Counted from the stretch's first letter, positions 1 through 9,552 are shown. The stretch is DNA of 21,156 nucleotides from Pelagophyceae sp. CCMP2097 (GCA_026770575.1 MU657187.1:157780-178935), one strand, 5' to 3'. Translations and numbers: made by a program. Notes: generated by a model from the letters alone, not told the origin.

Positions 1-2326
1 AGATACTGGCGAAACACCCACGGCCGTTGACTGCATCGGCGACTGGGGCGTCGACCCGAAAGACGGCACGGGAGACAATTACTACGACGGTTTCGAAGGC
101 AGCGGGGGCTGGGACGTCTGCGCCGCTGGCTCAACGTCCAATAGCACACTGGTCCGTATCGCGGGTATTACCGTGGGCGCGCTCTGGAGCGAATCCGCCG
201 CTGTCGGGACGTGCCAGTGGAGCGTGCTGGCGCAGGACTCGGTGGAAAACATCGGCTTCCACCCGTTCGCACCGACGGCCGCACCGACGGCTGCGCCCAC
301 GGCCGCACCGACGGCTGCGCCCACGGTCGCGCCCACGGCCGCGCCAACTGCCGCACCGACGGCCACGCCGACGTCTGCGCCGACGGCCACGCCGACGGTC
401 ACGCCGACATCTGCGCCGACGACGCCCGGGCCGACGCCCGTTCCGACGGCCGCGCCGACGGCCGCGCCGACACCTGCACCGACGCCCAACCCGACGAAGA
501 TGCCCGTGACCTTTGCGACCATTGACCAAGTCATTGCCGCCGCCAAGGTCGACGCCGAGGAATTCAAGAGAGCCGCCGAGGAAGCCGCGGCCGCCGCCAA
601 CGCAGCCGCCGTGAAAGCCGCCGCGGACGCCGCGGACGCCGCCGCGGCCGCCAAGAAAGCCGCCGATGCCGCCGCAGAAGCCGCCGCGGAAGCCGCCGTG
701 GATGCTGCAGCCGCTGCGGAAGCCGCTGCGGAAGCCGCTGCGGACGCCGCGGCCGCCGCCAAGAAGGCCGCCGGCAAGGCCCTGAAGTATGCCGTTGGCA
801 ACGTCACGGTTGCCGCCGAGACCGCAGCCGAGGACGCGGCGGGCGCCGCCGCGGGCGCCGCCGCGGGAGCCGCCGCGGAAGCCGCCGCGGAAGCCATGGC
901 TGCCGCCAAGAAGGGCAAGGCACTGAAGTATGCCTTCGGGAACGTCACGGCTGCCGCCGAGACGGCTGCCTCTGACGCGGCGGGCGCACTGGACGCCGCG
1001 CAAGCGGCCGCCGCGTCCGCTGCGGCCATCGCGGAGGCCGCGGCCAAGGTCGCTGCAGGAGTGTTTGACTCCGCCAGGCGAGCGGCCGAAGACGCCGCTT
1101 CCGCCGCCGTGGCGGCTGCTTCTGACGCGGCGGGCGCGTTGGATGCGGTCGAGGCCAAGGCCGCTTCTGCCGCGTCTGCCGCCTCGACGGCTGCTTCTGA
1201 CGCGGCGGTTGAATTTAACGCGGCCCAGCGAGCGGCCGTGGACGCCGCTTCTGCCGCGGCGATTGCTGCGGAAAAAGCCGTGGAAGACGCCGTGGATGAA
1301 GCGAATCGGCTCGCCGTCGAGGCTGCGGAAACGCTCGTGGACACGGCTGAGCAAGCGCTCGAGGAGGTTTACAAGACGGCCGGGGGCCTGCTCGATCTCA
1401 TCGGTCTCGATAGCTTACTCGAGACTGTCTGCAGTACTTTGATCGAAGCTAAAGTGATCGTAGGGGAACCATCGGAAACCATTGGGGAACCTGCAGAAGG
1501 AGTCGACGATTGCGTGAAAATGCTCGAATTATCTCAAAATACTGTCGCAGCTGCTGCGGGAGAAGGTTACTCAGAAGAATGCAAAGACTATAACAAATTC
1601 CGTAAGGCCGGGTGTAATCTCAAGGAATTTGGGGTGGACGTGTACCAAACTGGTAAGGTCGTTAGACCAACGGTGGTTAAAACGGTGGTTAAAGCTTCCT
1701 TCAAATTGATAAAGTCTTTATTCAGCCGCCGCCTTGACGAAGGCAATATGACTGGGGGCAACTCGACTGCGGGCAACTCGACCCGTAAGTTGGTAATTGA
1801 GTATGAGGTTTTCGTGAACGTTACGGGCATGGACCCTGGCGAAATCGGCGGCTTCTTAGAATTATCGAAAAAGGCCGCCGTCGGCGGCCTGCAGAAGTCT
1901 TTAGCCTCGGGCAGCTTCAACAAGGCCTTTGTCTCATCTTTAGAAGAAGAAGGCCTCGGTAACATGGTCAGCATCGACTCCAACGCCTCTGCCGCCCAAA
2001 TCGTCGCCGCCCCGGCAGTCATCATCTTGGCCACGTCGAGACCCACGCTCTCGCCGACGCCGGCGCCGACGCCGGCGCCGCGCCAACGCAACATTAACGG
2101 CTATTTGAAAGGCCGTTGGACCGTGGGCACTTTCTCGCTGATCATCTTTGTCTTCGTCATTGCATCGCTGGCCTATTTTGCAGTCTGCTTTGGCGTCGCT
2201 GCGTGCCTCTTGCGGAAGCGACTCCGCACCGTCCACGTCGACTTAGACACCGCAGACGGAAATGCGGAGGCGGGGGTGATTCCAACCAAGGAGCCCTTAC
2301 CGCCACTCAAGAGGTTGACGACGTAA
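1..2326 (+). CDS. Ala-rich type I membrane glycoprotein, 5' truncated
   Basis: The frame is open from base 2 with no start, so the N-terminus lies to the left of the window. In order it shows: a Cys-containing extracellular segment (bases 2-265, with GDWGVDPKDGTGD and three Cys); a P/T/A linker of APTAAPT units (about 269-505); a very Ala-rich helical stretch with scattered K, E and D (about 535-1330); a membrane-proximal domain with several Cys and N-glycosylation sequons (NMT, NST, NVT; about 1340-2030); a second short PTPAPTPAP linker; one hydrophobic helix (about 2125-2211); and a short basic cytoplasmic tail starting RKRLR, ending at TAA. The motif KALKYAxGNVT occurs twice inside the Ala-rich part, which points to an internal duplication. 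PT-linker membrane proteins of this style are common in stramenopiles. The function is unknown; a cell-surface or wall-associated role is inference. The coding frame and topology are secure. Confidence 0.88.
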   Translation, partial: DTGETPTAVDCIGDWGVDPKDGTGDNYYDGFEGSGGWDVCAAGSTSNSTLVRIAGITVGALWSESAAVGTCQWSVLAQDSVENIGFHPFAPTAAPTAAPTAAPTAAPTVAPTAAPTAAPTATPTSAPTATPTVTPTSAPTTPGPTPVPTAAPTAAPTPAPTPNPTKMPVTFATIDQVIAAAKVDAEEFKRAAEEAAAAANAAAVKAAADAADAAAAAKKAADAAAEAAAEAAVDAAAAAEAAAEAAADAAAAAKKAAGKALKYAVGNVTVAAETAAEDAAGAAAGAAAGAAAEAAAEAMAAAKKGKALKYAFGNVTAAAETAASDAAGALDAAQAAAASAAAIAEAAAKVAAGVFDSARRAAEDAASAAVAAASDAAGALDAVEAKAASAASAASTAASDAAVEFNAAQRAAVDAASAAAIAAEKAVEDAVDEANRLAVEAAETLVDTAEQALEEVYKTAGGLLDLIGLDSLLETVCSTLIEAKVIVGEPSETIGEPAEGVDDCVKMLELSQNTVAAAAGEGYSEECKDYNKFRKAGCNLKEFGVDVYQTGKVVRPTVVKTVVKASFKLIKSLFSRRLDEGNMTGGNSTAGNSTRKLVIEYEVFVNVTGMDPGEIGGFLELSKKAAVGGLQKSLASGSFNKAFVSSLEEEGLGNMVSIDSNASAAQIVAAPAVIILATSRPTLSPTPAPTPAPRQRNINGYLKGRWTVGTFSLIIFVFVIASLAYFAVCFGVAACLLRKRLRTVHVDLDTADGNAEAGVIPTKEPLPPLKRLTT
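269..505 (+). repeat. APTAAPT-coding tandem repeat
   Basis: A degenerate 12-base-type repeat built on gcaccgacggcc encodes the Pro/Thr/Ala linker of the membrane protein. Period and frame stay multiples of three, unlike the intronic repeats further right. Such linkers are usually extended and O-glycosylated. Confidence 0.85.
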
Positions 2327-3170
2327 AGATTGACGACAACCTACAACTTCGACTCGCTCCTCCCTCGAGATGCATGCGCCGGCCCAAAACTTGCCAGAAG
2401 TCGCAATGTTCTCCCTCTAACATGATTATGAGATGATTCCATTCATCTGGGAGAACGCGGCGGCAAAGCTGGACCGCCGCGGCGCTGGACCGTGGAAGGG
2501 GGCACCCGAGAGGTGGAACTGCGCTTAGAGCTGCGACGCAGGCTGCGAGGAGAGCAGCGACTTTGGCGCCTCGCCAGGCTGGACCCCGGGAAATCAGGGG
2601 CCACAAAGGCGCCGTGGCCCGCTCCGGTAGGCGCCAGTACTCGAAGAGGCCGTTTATGAAGCGACACGGTTTCGCACCGGGTTTCCTCAAGAATCATCGG
2701 GTTTTCTCAATTTGCATCTTCATCGGGTTTCGGCCGCGCGGTCGCGAGTTGGTCGACGTCGCGGGTACGCGGGCTCTCCGGAAAGGGGCTTTGAAAGTAC
2801 GGGTACGACCCGAACCCGACCCGACCCGTATTCTGCGTGCGTCGACCCGATCGACCCGCGGGTCTGGCCGTGGCCCGAACCCAAACCCGACGCGAGAAGA
2901 CTGGGTTGGTTTCTCGACAAACGCGCGACCCGTGTGGCGGGCATTCGGCGACCGAGGACCGCGCCCTCCATCGATCTCGCGAAAGGAACTCGTGCCACGG
3001 GACGACGACGCCGGTCCATCGCCGTTTCCGGTACAGGGCCGGTGCTGCGCCGGCGGGCGTCAATAGAAACGCAAAGGCTCGCGGCGACGCAGCCGACGGT
3101 GGTCGGCCCCGAGAAACTGTCGTAGAAAACCCGGCCCTGGGAAACCCGCACAGCTGCAAGACTCTTCTTA

Positions 3171-3200
3171 GGCCAGCCCCACGCAGGGTGGATCTTAAGC
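3171..3200. repeat. Dispersed 30-base repeat copy
   Basis: This 30-base block, starting ggccagccccacgc, matches 8009-8038 at 27 of 30 positions. The two copies are almost 5 kb apart on either side of the OPR-like gene, in the same orientation. Confidence 0.65.
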
Positions 3201-3678
3201 ACGCAACTCTTGTGCCAAGTGGCACCACGTCGACTGCGGACCGCTCGCGCTCGTCGAACGATGCGGACCCCAAGCGCATCCGGGAAGGGGTTGTCCTTGG
3301 CCGCGCGGAAGCCGCATTTTGAGGCGTCGACTGATTGCGTCGTGGCCACTTGCAACGCCGGGTACGATCGCCGCGGGCTGCGCCATTCAAAGGCTGGAGG
3401 CACCACGCCTCGAATCGGCGCCCCGCTCGCATAGGCCCATTTTCGTCTGCGCGCCGCGCAGGGGCAGGTGCAGCTCGTTGGCGTACTTTTAAAGCGACTT
3501 TTGCGCCGCCATTGCGCAAAGGACCACAGAGGCGTCTTTGGCGATTACCGCGCAGACAGCCAGAGCGGCGCCCTAGGCGCGGCTCCCAGACGTCGCGCTG
3601 CGTGCAGTCCGCTTGAGAGGTGCTCGAACGGCCGCTTGGTACTGTAGACCCGTCGTACCACTGGCACCCGGGACGTAG

Positions 3679-3845
3679 TCGGCCACTTTTGCGACGGCTG
3701 CGCGGTCCCGAACCCGCTCGACCCGGCCGGCGCCGCGCCCGCGGCGCGGTTCGGCGAAGCGACGCCCGTGGCCAAGGGGCACGTCTGCGCTGTGGAGATG
3801 GCGGCAGAGGTCTCGCGGCGCCTCGCGGCGCGCGCCTCCGGCTGA
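3679..3845 (+). CDS. Possible terminal exon of an unassembled gene
   Basis: After an AG at 3677-3678 the frame reads GHFCDGCAVPNPLDPAG and continues to a TGA at 3843-3845. Nearly every codon ends in G or C, like the confident exons in this window and unlike the surrounding sequence. It contains a CxxC pair and a later HVC, so a small metal-binding fold is possible. No upstream exon could be joined to it. It may be the last exon of a real gene, a decayed gene remnant, or chance; I recognise no family. Confidence 0.25.
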
Positions 3846-4118
3846 TCCAAGGCTGGTCCAAGAGCGCGATGCCGCCATGTCGGTGCCACATCGCGAGCGG
3901 GGCCCAGTCGAGCCTCCCGCGGGACACTGACGCCGTCCACTGCAGCGAGGCGACGAAGCACGCCATCGGTGCCGACTGCCGTCCTCGAATTGGCGCCGCG
4001 TGCCTTTGCCGGGGCGCCCGGGGCCGCGCGCCGCTCCGGACTGCGGCCCGTCGACCGCAGGACCGTCGCGTTCACTTGAGCGTCGTTTGCCCTCGGGCCG
4101 AAGGCTCGAAACCTTTCC

Positions 4119-4154
4119 GAAGACTCGCCCAAAGGTGAATTTGGGCGAGTCTTC
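4119..4154. other. Perfect 15-bp inverted repeat (hairpin)
   Basis: The left arm gaagactcgcccaaa (4119-4133) and right arm tttgggcgagtcttc (4140-4154) are exact reverse complements separated by six bases. It lies about 150 bases upstream of the OPR-like gene start, in its presumed promoter or 5' leader. Its role is unknown. Confidence 0.8.
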
Positions 4155-4181
4155 CAGGACCGCCGTGACGCCGTCGACGAC

Positions 4182-4219
4182 TCGGAGGGTCCTTCGTCCG
4201 TCGGAGGGTCCTTCGTCCG
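4182..4219. repeat. 19-bp perfect tandem duplication
   Basis: The unit tcggagggtccttcgtccg occurs twice without mismatch (4182-4200 and 4201-4219), just upstream of the OPR-like gene. It is the same size class as the tandem duplications seen in introns elsewhere in the window. Confidence 0.85.
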
Positions 4220-4305
4220 AGGACGGCGTTCCTCGAAGGGCGGCCGCCGCCACTGGCCCAATCTGGGCCTTGCCGTCACTGAGTCAAGCGCACCTCGGAG
4301 CCGGC

Positions 4306-7300
4306 ATGCGGCGCGGGCTGCCGTCCTGCGGCGCCTCGGCGCGCTCGGCGGCGCCGGCTTCTCGGCGCGTTTGTGGCGCGGCGCGTTTGTTTTCGCAGCA
4401 GGCGGCGGCGGCGGATGCTAGTCGGGCTTTGCATAGATCGGCGGTGGGTTTAAATAATGCCATCTCGAACTCTACGAGCGCGGGTGCCATCTTGGGCCTT
4501 TTCCAACGCAGAGGACAAGAGTTCAACGACGTCAACCTCGCCACCGCCGTCCACAAGACGGGCAAGATCCTTTCGCAGTTTACCAGTGAGTCCACCGCGC
4601 TCCTTTCGCAGAGGACAGCCGTACGACCGCCCCCTCAATACTTCGACATAAGGCCCGATCCGCCAGCCCGACGACCGCCTCGAGCGCCTGCGCGGACCGG
4701 CGCCCGAGAACCGAGGCTGGCGGTTTGGACGGGGCAGCACAGAGACGGGCGGTGTCGGTTGGGGCAGCACAGAGGCTCTCGTTTGCGGGATCGCGGGCGT
4801 TTCATCGCCACTCTCGCCCACTCTAGTCTGCACCGCGCGGCGCGCGGCGTCTCGCCGAACTGGCGGCCGCGCGAGCTGGCCAACGCGGTTTGGGGATGCG
4901 CGAAGATGGGTCTTCAAGCCCGCGTCCGACTATTTTGCGTCCGACTCTTTTGCAGTCGTCTATTTTGCAGTCGTCTATTTTGCGTCCGACTATTTTGCGG
5001 TCTTTGTCCAACGATTTCGAGGGGCTGTCTGTCTCGAGTGGCCGTCTCGAAGGACCGTCTTAAAGCGGCGAGGGGCCCTCTATAAGGGCCCTCTATAAGG
5101 AAACCTCTCGAAGGGCCCTCTCGTCTGGCCGTCTGACAGAGGGGCCGTTTCGAGGGGCCCTTAGAGAGGCCGGCGAGCAAGGCATTCTTGAGGGGCCGTC
5201 GAAAGGCGCCGTTTCGAGGGACCCTCTCGAGGGGCCAACAAGAAGGGCTTCTCGAGGGACCGTAAGGTTTCGAGGGGCCGTCTCGAGGGGCCGTCTCGAG
5301 GGGCCTTCTCGAAGGGCGTTGAAGGGACCTTGAAAGAGGCCGGGCAAGCGACCGCGCTGAGGCCGGGCAATTTACCGCCAAAGTAGCTCTCCGGACGGGC
5401 CCTTGCCCGGCCTCTTTGGCGGCCACTTGCCCGGCCTCTGCGTGGTCACTTGCCCGGCCCTTGAAAAGCTCTCCTGGCGGGCCCCTGCAGAGGCCTCTTT
5501 GGTGGCCATTTGCCTCTGCGCGGTCATTTGCGAGGGGACGGCCCCTTGAAAAGCTCTCCGGGCGGGCCCCTGTAAGGCCTCTTTTGCGGCCACTTACACG
5601 GCCTTGGCACTGTCGCTTGCAAGGCCTCTTTTTAGGGCTCGCCTGAGGGGCCGTCCGAACGACCGTCCGAGCGACCGTCCGAGCGAACTGCCCGAGCGAC
5701 TGTCCAGGGGAAGTCGCAGAGGGGGCGCAGTCGAGGAGACTGTCGAAAGGACCGTCCAAGGGACTGTCGAGAAACCGCCGTCGTAGCGACCGTGATAGAG
5801 GGCCCGTCGAGGGGCCGTCAAAGGAACTCTCCGAAGGAACCGTCCAAGGGACCGCCCAATCGACCGTCCGAGAGACATTCCGAGAGACATTCCGAAGGAC
5901 AGTCCTTTGGCGGAAGCAGGTTTGCCCTTCAACCCGCGCGTCGGGCTTGCCGGGCTGGCGCGCTCTGGCCTTGCCCGTCTTTGAGTGCGTCTTGGCAACC
6001 CGACCCTTTGAAGACGGGTTTCGTCGCAGGGACTGGATCTTCAGCAAGCACAGACAACAAGCGACCCTATCAGTTTTTTGGTTTGGCACAAATGGAGCAA
6101 CCCGGACCGAGTCTCGAGCGGCCTTTGAACCGCGCAGAGGGGACGACGAGCGGAGCGGAGCGGCGGGGCGGTCCCCGGCGTCGCAGAGGTTGCAAAGGGG
6201 CGGCTTCACGATGGCATATCAATGAGAACCCTCGCGTAGGCGGGGGCCAGCCGAACAAGCTGAACCGCTTGGAAGCGTCGCCGCGCCTCTTTGCCGCCGT
6301 GGCGGTGGAGGCGGTGCGCCAGATCGGAGACTTCAATGAGCAACAGTTGGCGAATACCGCGTGGGCCTTTGCCAAAGCCGGCGTCTCGGCGCCGTCGTTG
6401 TTCCAAGTCATCGCCCTTGAAGCGCAGAAGAAGGTGCGCACGCTTGGCGCCCAAGAGCTCTCAAATTTGGTCTGGGCGTTGAGCACGGCGGAAATCGAAG
6501 CGGTGCCTTTGTTCCGAGCCGTTTCGGGAGAGGCCTCGAAGCGATTGGCCGCCTTCCAACCGCAGGCGCTCTCGAACACCGTCTGGGCCTTTGCAAAGGC
6601 GGGGGTGGAAGCGGATTCGCTGTTTGAAGCGGTCGCGGCTGAGGCGGTCTCGAAGATGCCAGATTTCAAACCTCAAGAGGTCGCGAACACCGCCTGGGCC
6701 TTTTGCAGGGCCGGCGTCGAAGCGCCGGTGCTGTTCGAAGCCTTGGCCTTTGAAGCTTGCCGCGCGAAATTCAAACTCTTTTCACCCCGGCAAGTTTCAA
6801 ACGCGGCCTGGGCTTTCGCCAAGACGAATTCCAGGGGCGAAAACGCCCGCGCCTTCTTTAAAGCCGTTTCGGAGCGCGTCCCGAAGAAAGTCGCCCACTT
6901 TGAATCCCAGGTCCGTTGCCCGCCAAACCAACGGCGCCCAGAAAACGGCCGATGCACGAGAGCATTTCCGAGTCCAACTGAATCGCCTCTAGGCCCTCGC
7001 GACTTTATCATGGTCCCTCGCCACGTGGCGCGCCGAGGCGCCGGCGCTCTTGGGCAAGATTGCTGTGGAGTCTTCAAGGCAGATATCGACGTTCAAGGCG
7101 CGCGAGCTGGCGAACATTGCCTGGGCTTTTGCGACTGCGAAAAGGTTCGAGGCTGACCTCTTCCTATCCATTTCGACCGAGGCGCCGAAGAAGATGGAGC
7201 ACTTCAATTCGCACGAGCTCGCCAACCTGGCGTGGGCCTTTGCGACGGCGTGGAAATACGAAAATTCGCGCGTCGAGGCACTCGGCGGCGATGCACTCGG

Positions 7301-8036
7301 CGACGTCGATGCACTCGGCGACGTCGATGCGCTCGGCTCCGGCTCCGGGGAGCGCGCCGCCTCGGAAGAGCGCGACGACGAGGAAGACGAGGACGACGTC
7401 TCCGAGGCGCTCGCGGCGGCGCGCGCCACCGTCGCGCGCTTCGCAGCGCCGGCGCTCTTCGACTCAATCGCCGAAGCGTCGCTCACCACGCTGCACGCCT
7501 TCACCGCGCAGGAGTTTGCGAATTTGGCGTGGTCGTTTGCGACGGTTGGCCACGGTCCAAGGCACCGCCAACTCTTAGACCAAGTGGCCCAACACGCCAC
7601 CAAGAAGATGGATTCGTTCAAGCCGCAGGCGCTGGCCAAACTCGCCTGGGCCTTTGCGGCCGCCGGCCCAGCGGGAGCGGCGTTGGACGACTTGTTCGCT
7701 GCCGTCGCGGCGGAATCGATGAAGAAACTACCGACGTTCCTAAGCCGCGAAGTCGCAGACGTCGCCTGGGCGCTGTCTGCGGTTGAAGCGGACGAGCCGG
7801 ACCTCTTCCGAGCGATTGCGAAGACGACAGAGGCCAACTTATCGCACTTTGCAAGGCGAGACGTCGAGCGCATTGCCGCGGCCCTCGCCCGAGCCGGCTT
7901 CGACTCGGCAAAGCTGAATGCCCACGAGCCGCGCTCGGACGAGGGCCTCGACGAGGCGGAGGGCCTCGCTGCGGAGGTCGCCGAGGCGAAACCCGATACC
8001 CTCTATTGGGCCAGCCCCACGCTGGGTGCATCTTGA
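4306..8036 (+). CDS. OPR-like helical-repeat protein, probably organellar
   Basis: The proposed exons are 4306-4585, about 4775-4923, about 6260-6910 and 6993-8036, which join in phase to about 707 codons. The start is the first ATG before an Arg/Ala/Ser-rich leader (MRRGLPSCGASARSAAP) resembling a mitochondrial or plastid presequence. The body is roughly thirteen 37-40-residue repeats of the form FxxQxLANxAWAFAKAG followed by a helix such as LFxAVAxEAxKK. This pattern is characteristic of octotricopeptide and RAP-type proteins, which bind organellar transcripts and act in RNA stability, translation or rRNA maturation. The intron 6911-6992 is clear (82 bases, GT-AG, phase 0, joining HFESQ to ALATLSWS). 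The junctions around 4775, 4923 and 6260 are approximate. An acidic insert (DDEEDEDD, about 7279-7420) interrupts one repeat. No C-terminal RAP domain is visible, and the last ~40 residues lie in repeated DNA. Confidence 0.82.
4586..4774 (+). other. OPR-gene intron 1
   Basis: It opens with GTGAGT, the most conventional donor in the window. The acceptor is uncertain; AG at 4773-4774 keeps phase. The segment ggggcagcacagag occurs at 4731-4744 and 4761-4774, so the proposed acceptor lies within the second copy of a 30-base-period duplication. Confidence 0.55.
4924..6259 (+). repeat. Large intron packed with degenerate minisatellites
   Basis: About 1.3 kb between two OPR repeats is made of successive degenerate arrays. 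These are gtccgactattttgc-type units (about 4924-4998), a gggccctctataag pair (about 5073-5100), cgaggggccgtct units (to about 5330), ggccactttgcccgg units (about 5390-5620), cgaccgtccgagc units (about 5650-5900) and a 12-base perfect pair ccgagagacatt (5868-5891). Open frames through it on both strands are repeat artefacts. The flanking OPR repeats would form one continuous repeat if it is removed, which supports an intron. Confidence 0.7.
6911..6992 (+). other. 82-base intron of the OPR-like gene
   Basis: The donor is CAG|GTCCGT and the acceptor is CTCTAG|GCC. Removing it joins HFESQ to ALATLSWSLATW in phase 0 and restores an exact repeat unit, so this junction is well supported. Confidence 0.85.
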
Positions 8037-8400
8037 GCCAGCCCCACGCTGCATCGACTGCGCTCAGCCCCGAAGGCAGCAACGTGTGGGACATCTCCGG
8101 GGTGCCCCCCCTCCTCGTAGAGTCCACGGCGGGAGGGGTGCCTTTGAGACTACTGCTCTCCAGATGTAAGAGACGACGGAGACCACTGCGGCCCCTCGTC
8201 CCCGCCCACGAGCCTCGTTCGGACGAGGGCCTCGCCGCCGAGGCGGAACCCGACCTCGCTGCATCGACTGCGCTCAGTTCATAAGACAGCAACGTGTGGA
8301 CTCTCCAATCTCGCAGGGGTGCTCTCCCCACTCCTCGAAGAATCCACGGCGGGAGGGTACTGCTCTCCAGCCAGATGTCGGGAGTTCGAGCCGGGGCCGA
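7920..8400. repeat. Imperfect ~285-base tandem duplication at the OPR 3' end
   Basis: The segment gcccacgagccgcgctcgga and following bases (7920-7950) recurs at 8207-8237 with two mismatches. The sequence gcatcgactgcgctcag followed by cagcaacgtgtgg and later tccacggcgggaggg recurs from about 8051 and 8263. The first copy covers the last codons and stop of the OPR-like gene; the second is intergenic and shorter. One internal block (8009-8038) also matches 3171-3200 at 27 of 30 positions, so part of it belongs to a dispersed repeat. Confidence 0.8.
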
Positions 8401-8422
8401 GATGCAGTCGGGTCCATCCACT

Positions 8423-9552
8423 TTACGAGCCGTTGCGGTTGCCGTTGGCCCGCCGCTTGGCGCCGTTTGGCCGTTTCGCGCCGCCGTGCTTGGCGTGGCT
8501 CGCGCCGAATGTTCGCGGCGACTTTGGTTTTTGGGCGGGGAGCTCGGGGAGCTCCGAATCGTACTCTCCAAAGTCGTCCTCGGCCACGGCCACGAGCACG
8601 TCGTCCCTACAGAGCGGGCGTGGAATCCGTACAGGAAAACGTTCGTCTCTTCTGTCTTGGGCGCTGGGAATCACATGTTCGCGTCGTACACCGACCCGAG
8701 CGCCAGCCTAAGCGCCGTCGCCGCGCCGACGACGGCCGCCTCGACGTCGAGGAGCTTCGCCTGATTCGGAGCGTGGGGCGGCCGCGCCCATTTCGCAAGT
8801 GTTACCATCCCCCGCCTGGAGGTGTTCCACCCGACGCCGCAATCGACGTTGCGTTCCAAGTCGTCGCTCAGCTTCCCGTGGCCGTTGGTCGCGATTCGGC
8901 AGACCATGCGCTCGCAGAGTTGCTCTCTTTCCCGGAGGGAAGGGGCCACGTCTCTTAGCAAACATTTCGCATCGACAACCCTTCGGCGAGCGTCCCACAA
9001 CTCCTCCGGCAGCCCGTCCGTGGCCATGACGTCGCCGGTGGCCAGGAGGACGGCTTCTCCGCGTTTGGCGCGGGCGTCATCTATGCTCCGGCAGACGGCT
9101 AAGAGTAGCACGGCGGCCCCGAGCCCGACTCTTAAATCGGTCGCCCCTTTCTGTACGTCCAAACCGTCTATTAACCCGCGCGCCATGCACCGCTGCGCGA
9201 CGAGGGCAGTTTGGCCGAAGAACGATTGTAAAAGAGCATCCATTGAAGCTTCTAATCGAGGTAGGACGCCTCTCCTCCTGAACGACGTTTTCAGCGCATC
9301 CAAAGACGCAACTGTGACGTCGCCAAAGTGGTAGTCCTTTGCGGGCTTGCCGAGGAACTCGGATAACGCCTCAGAAGCCTTGTTTAAGGCGAGCCGAGAC
9401 ACATCACCAAACTCGTATTCGTCAGCACGCTGGCCAGCGAAGAGCATCATCACAGACTGCCCCGCCGTGTACAGCGCCACGTAGCCTGCCAGTAACGCCG
9501 CGAGCGGGTGCCTTCGGGCGAACGACGCCAAGGTGCGCTGCAAGGATGACAT
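8423..9552 (-). CDS. Membrane protein with FGDV motifs, unknown function
   Basis: Exon 1 is 9552-8696 and exon 2 is 8651-8423, joined in phase to 361 residues. The start chosen is the ATG before MSSLQRTLASFARRHPL, followed by a hydrophobic segment (LAALLAGYVALYTAG). The frame stays open upstream to 9930, so a longer leader is possible. A second hydrophobic stretch (LGAAVLLLAV) follows. Two motifs, YEFGDVS and YHFGDVT, flank a helical segment. The C-terminal exon is acidic (VAEDDFGEYDSELPELP) and ends in a basic, Asn/Gly-rich tail. Paired FGDx motifs near a membrane helix seem familiar from other algal membrane proteins, but I cannot name the family. It is convergent with the OPR-like gene and divergent from the small gene at 10096. 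Confidence 0.72.
8652..8695 (-). other. 44-base intron
   Basis: The donor is GG|GTCGGT and the acceptor is GACAG|A. Without it, the reading frame would stop at 8671; with it, the clearly coding frame of exon 2 (RDERFPVRIPRP) continues in phase. Its length equals another 44-base intron in the PDE gene. Confidence 0.7.

Larger units (their letters stand above)
2327..4305. other. Intergenic or unresolved region
   Basis: This stretch of nearly 2 kb has no gene I can assemble. Long open frames on both strands are Arg/Pro/Ser-rich with poor third-position bias and look like GC-rich noise. It contains degenerate ACCCG-type repeats (about 2810-2895), a copy of a dispersed 30-base repeat (3171-3200), a coding-like segment (3679-3845), a perfect hairpin (4119-4154) and a 19-base tandem duplication (4182-4219). 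An open stretch at about 2436-2656 on the + strand is helical-looking (REVELRLELRRRL) but has no start and no clear splice sites. Confidence 0.5.

Noticed and set aside
82..1354. Long Ala/Ser/Gly-rich and Arg-rich open frames on the - strand opposite the membrane protein
   Set aside because: They are antisense readings of the GCC-rich Ala codons and PT repeats; the + frame has coherent domains, a transmembrane helix and sequons.
2810..2895. Degenerate ACCCG repeats as an internal telomere-like tract
   Set aside because: The unit is irregular and does not match a known telomere repeat such as TTTAGGG.
2707..3966. 419-codon open frame on the - strand
   Set aside because: Arg/Pro/Ser/Gly-rich with no domain-like structure, overlapped by several equally long frames; typical of stop-poor GC-rich DNA.
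4914..6209. 431-codon open frame on the - strand
   Set aside because: Composed of SRPLxxP-type repeats from minisatellite inside the OPR-gene intron.
8380..8400. gggagttcgagcc resembling a tRNA T-arm
   Set aside because: No matching acceptor, D or anticodon arms could be folded around it.
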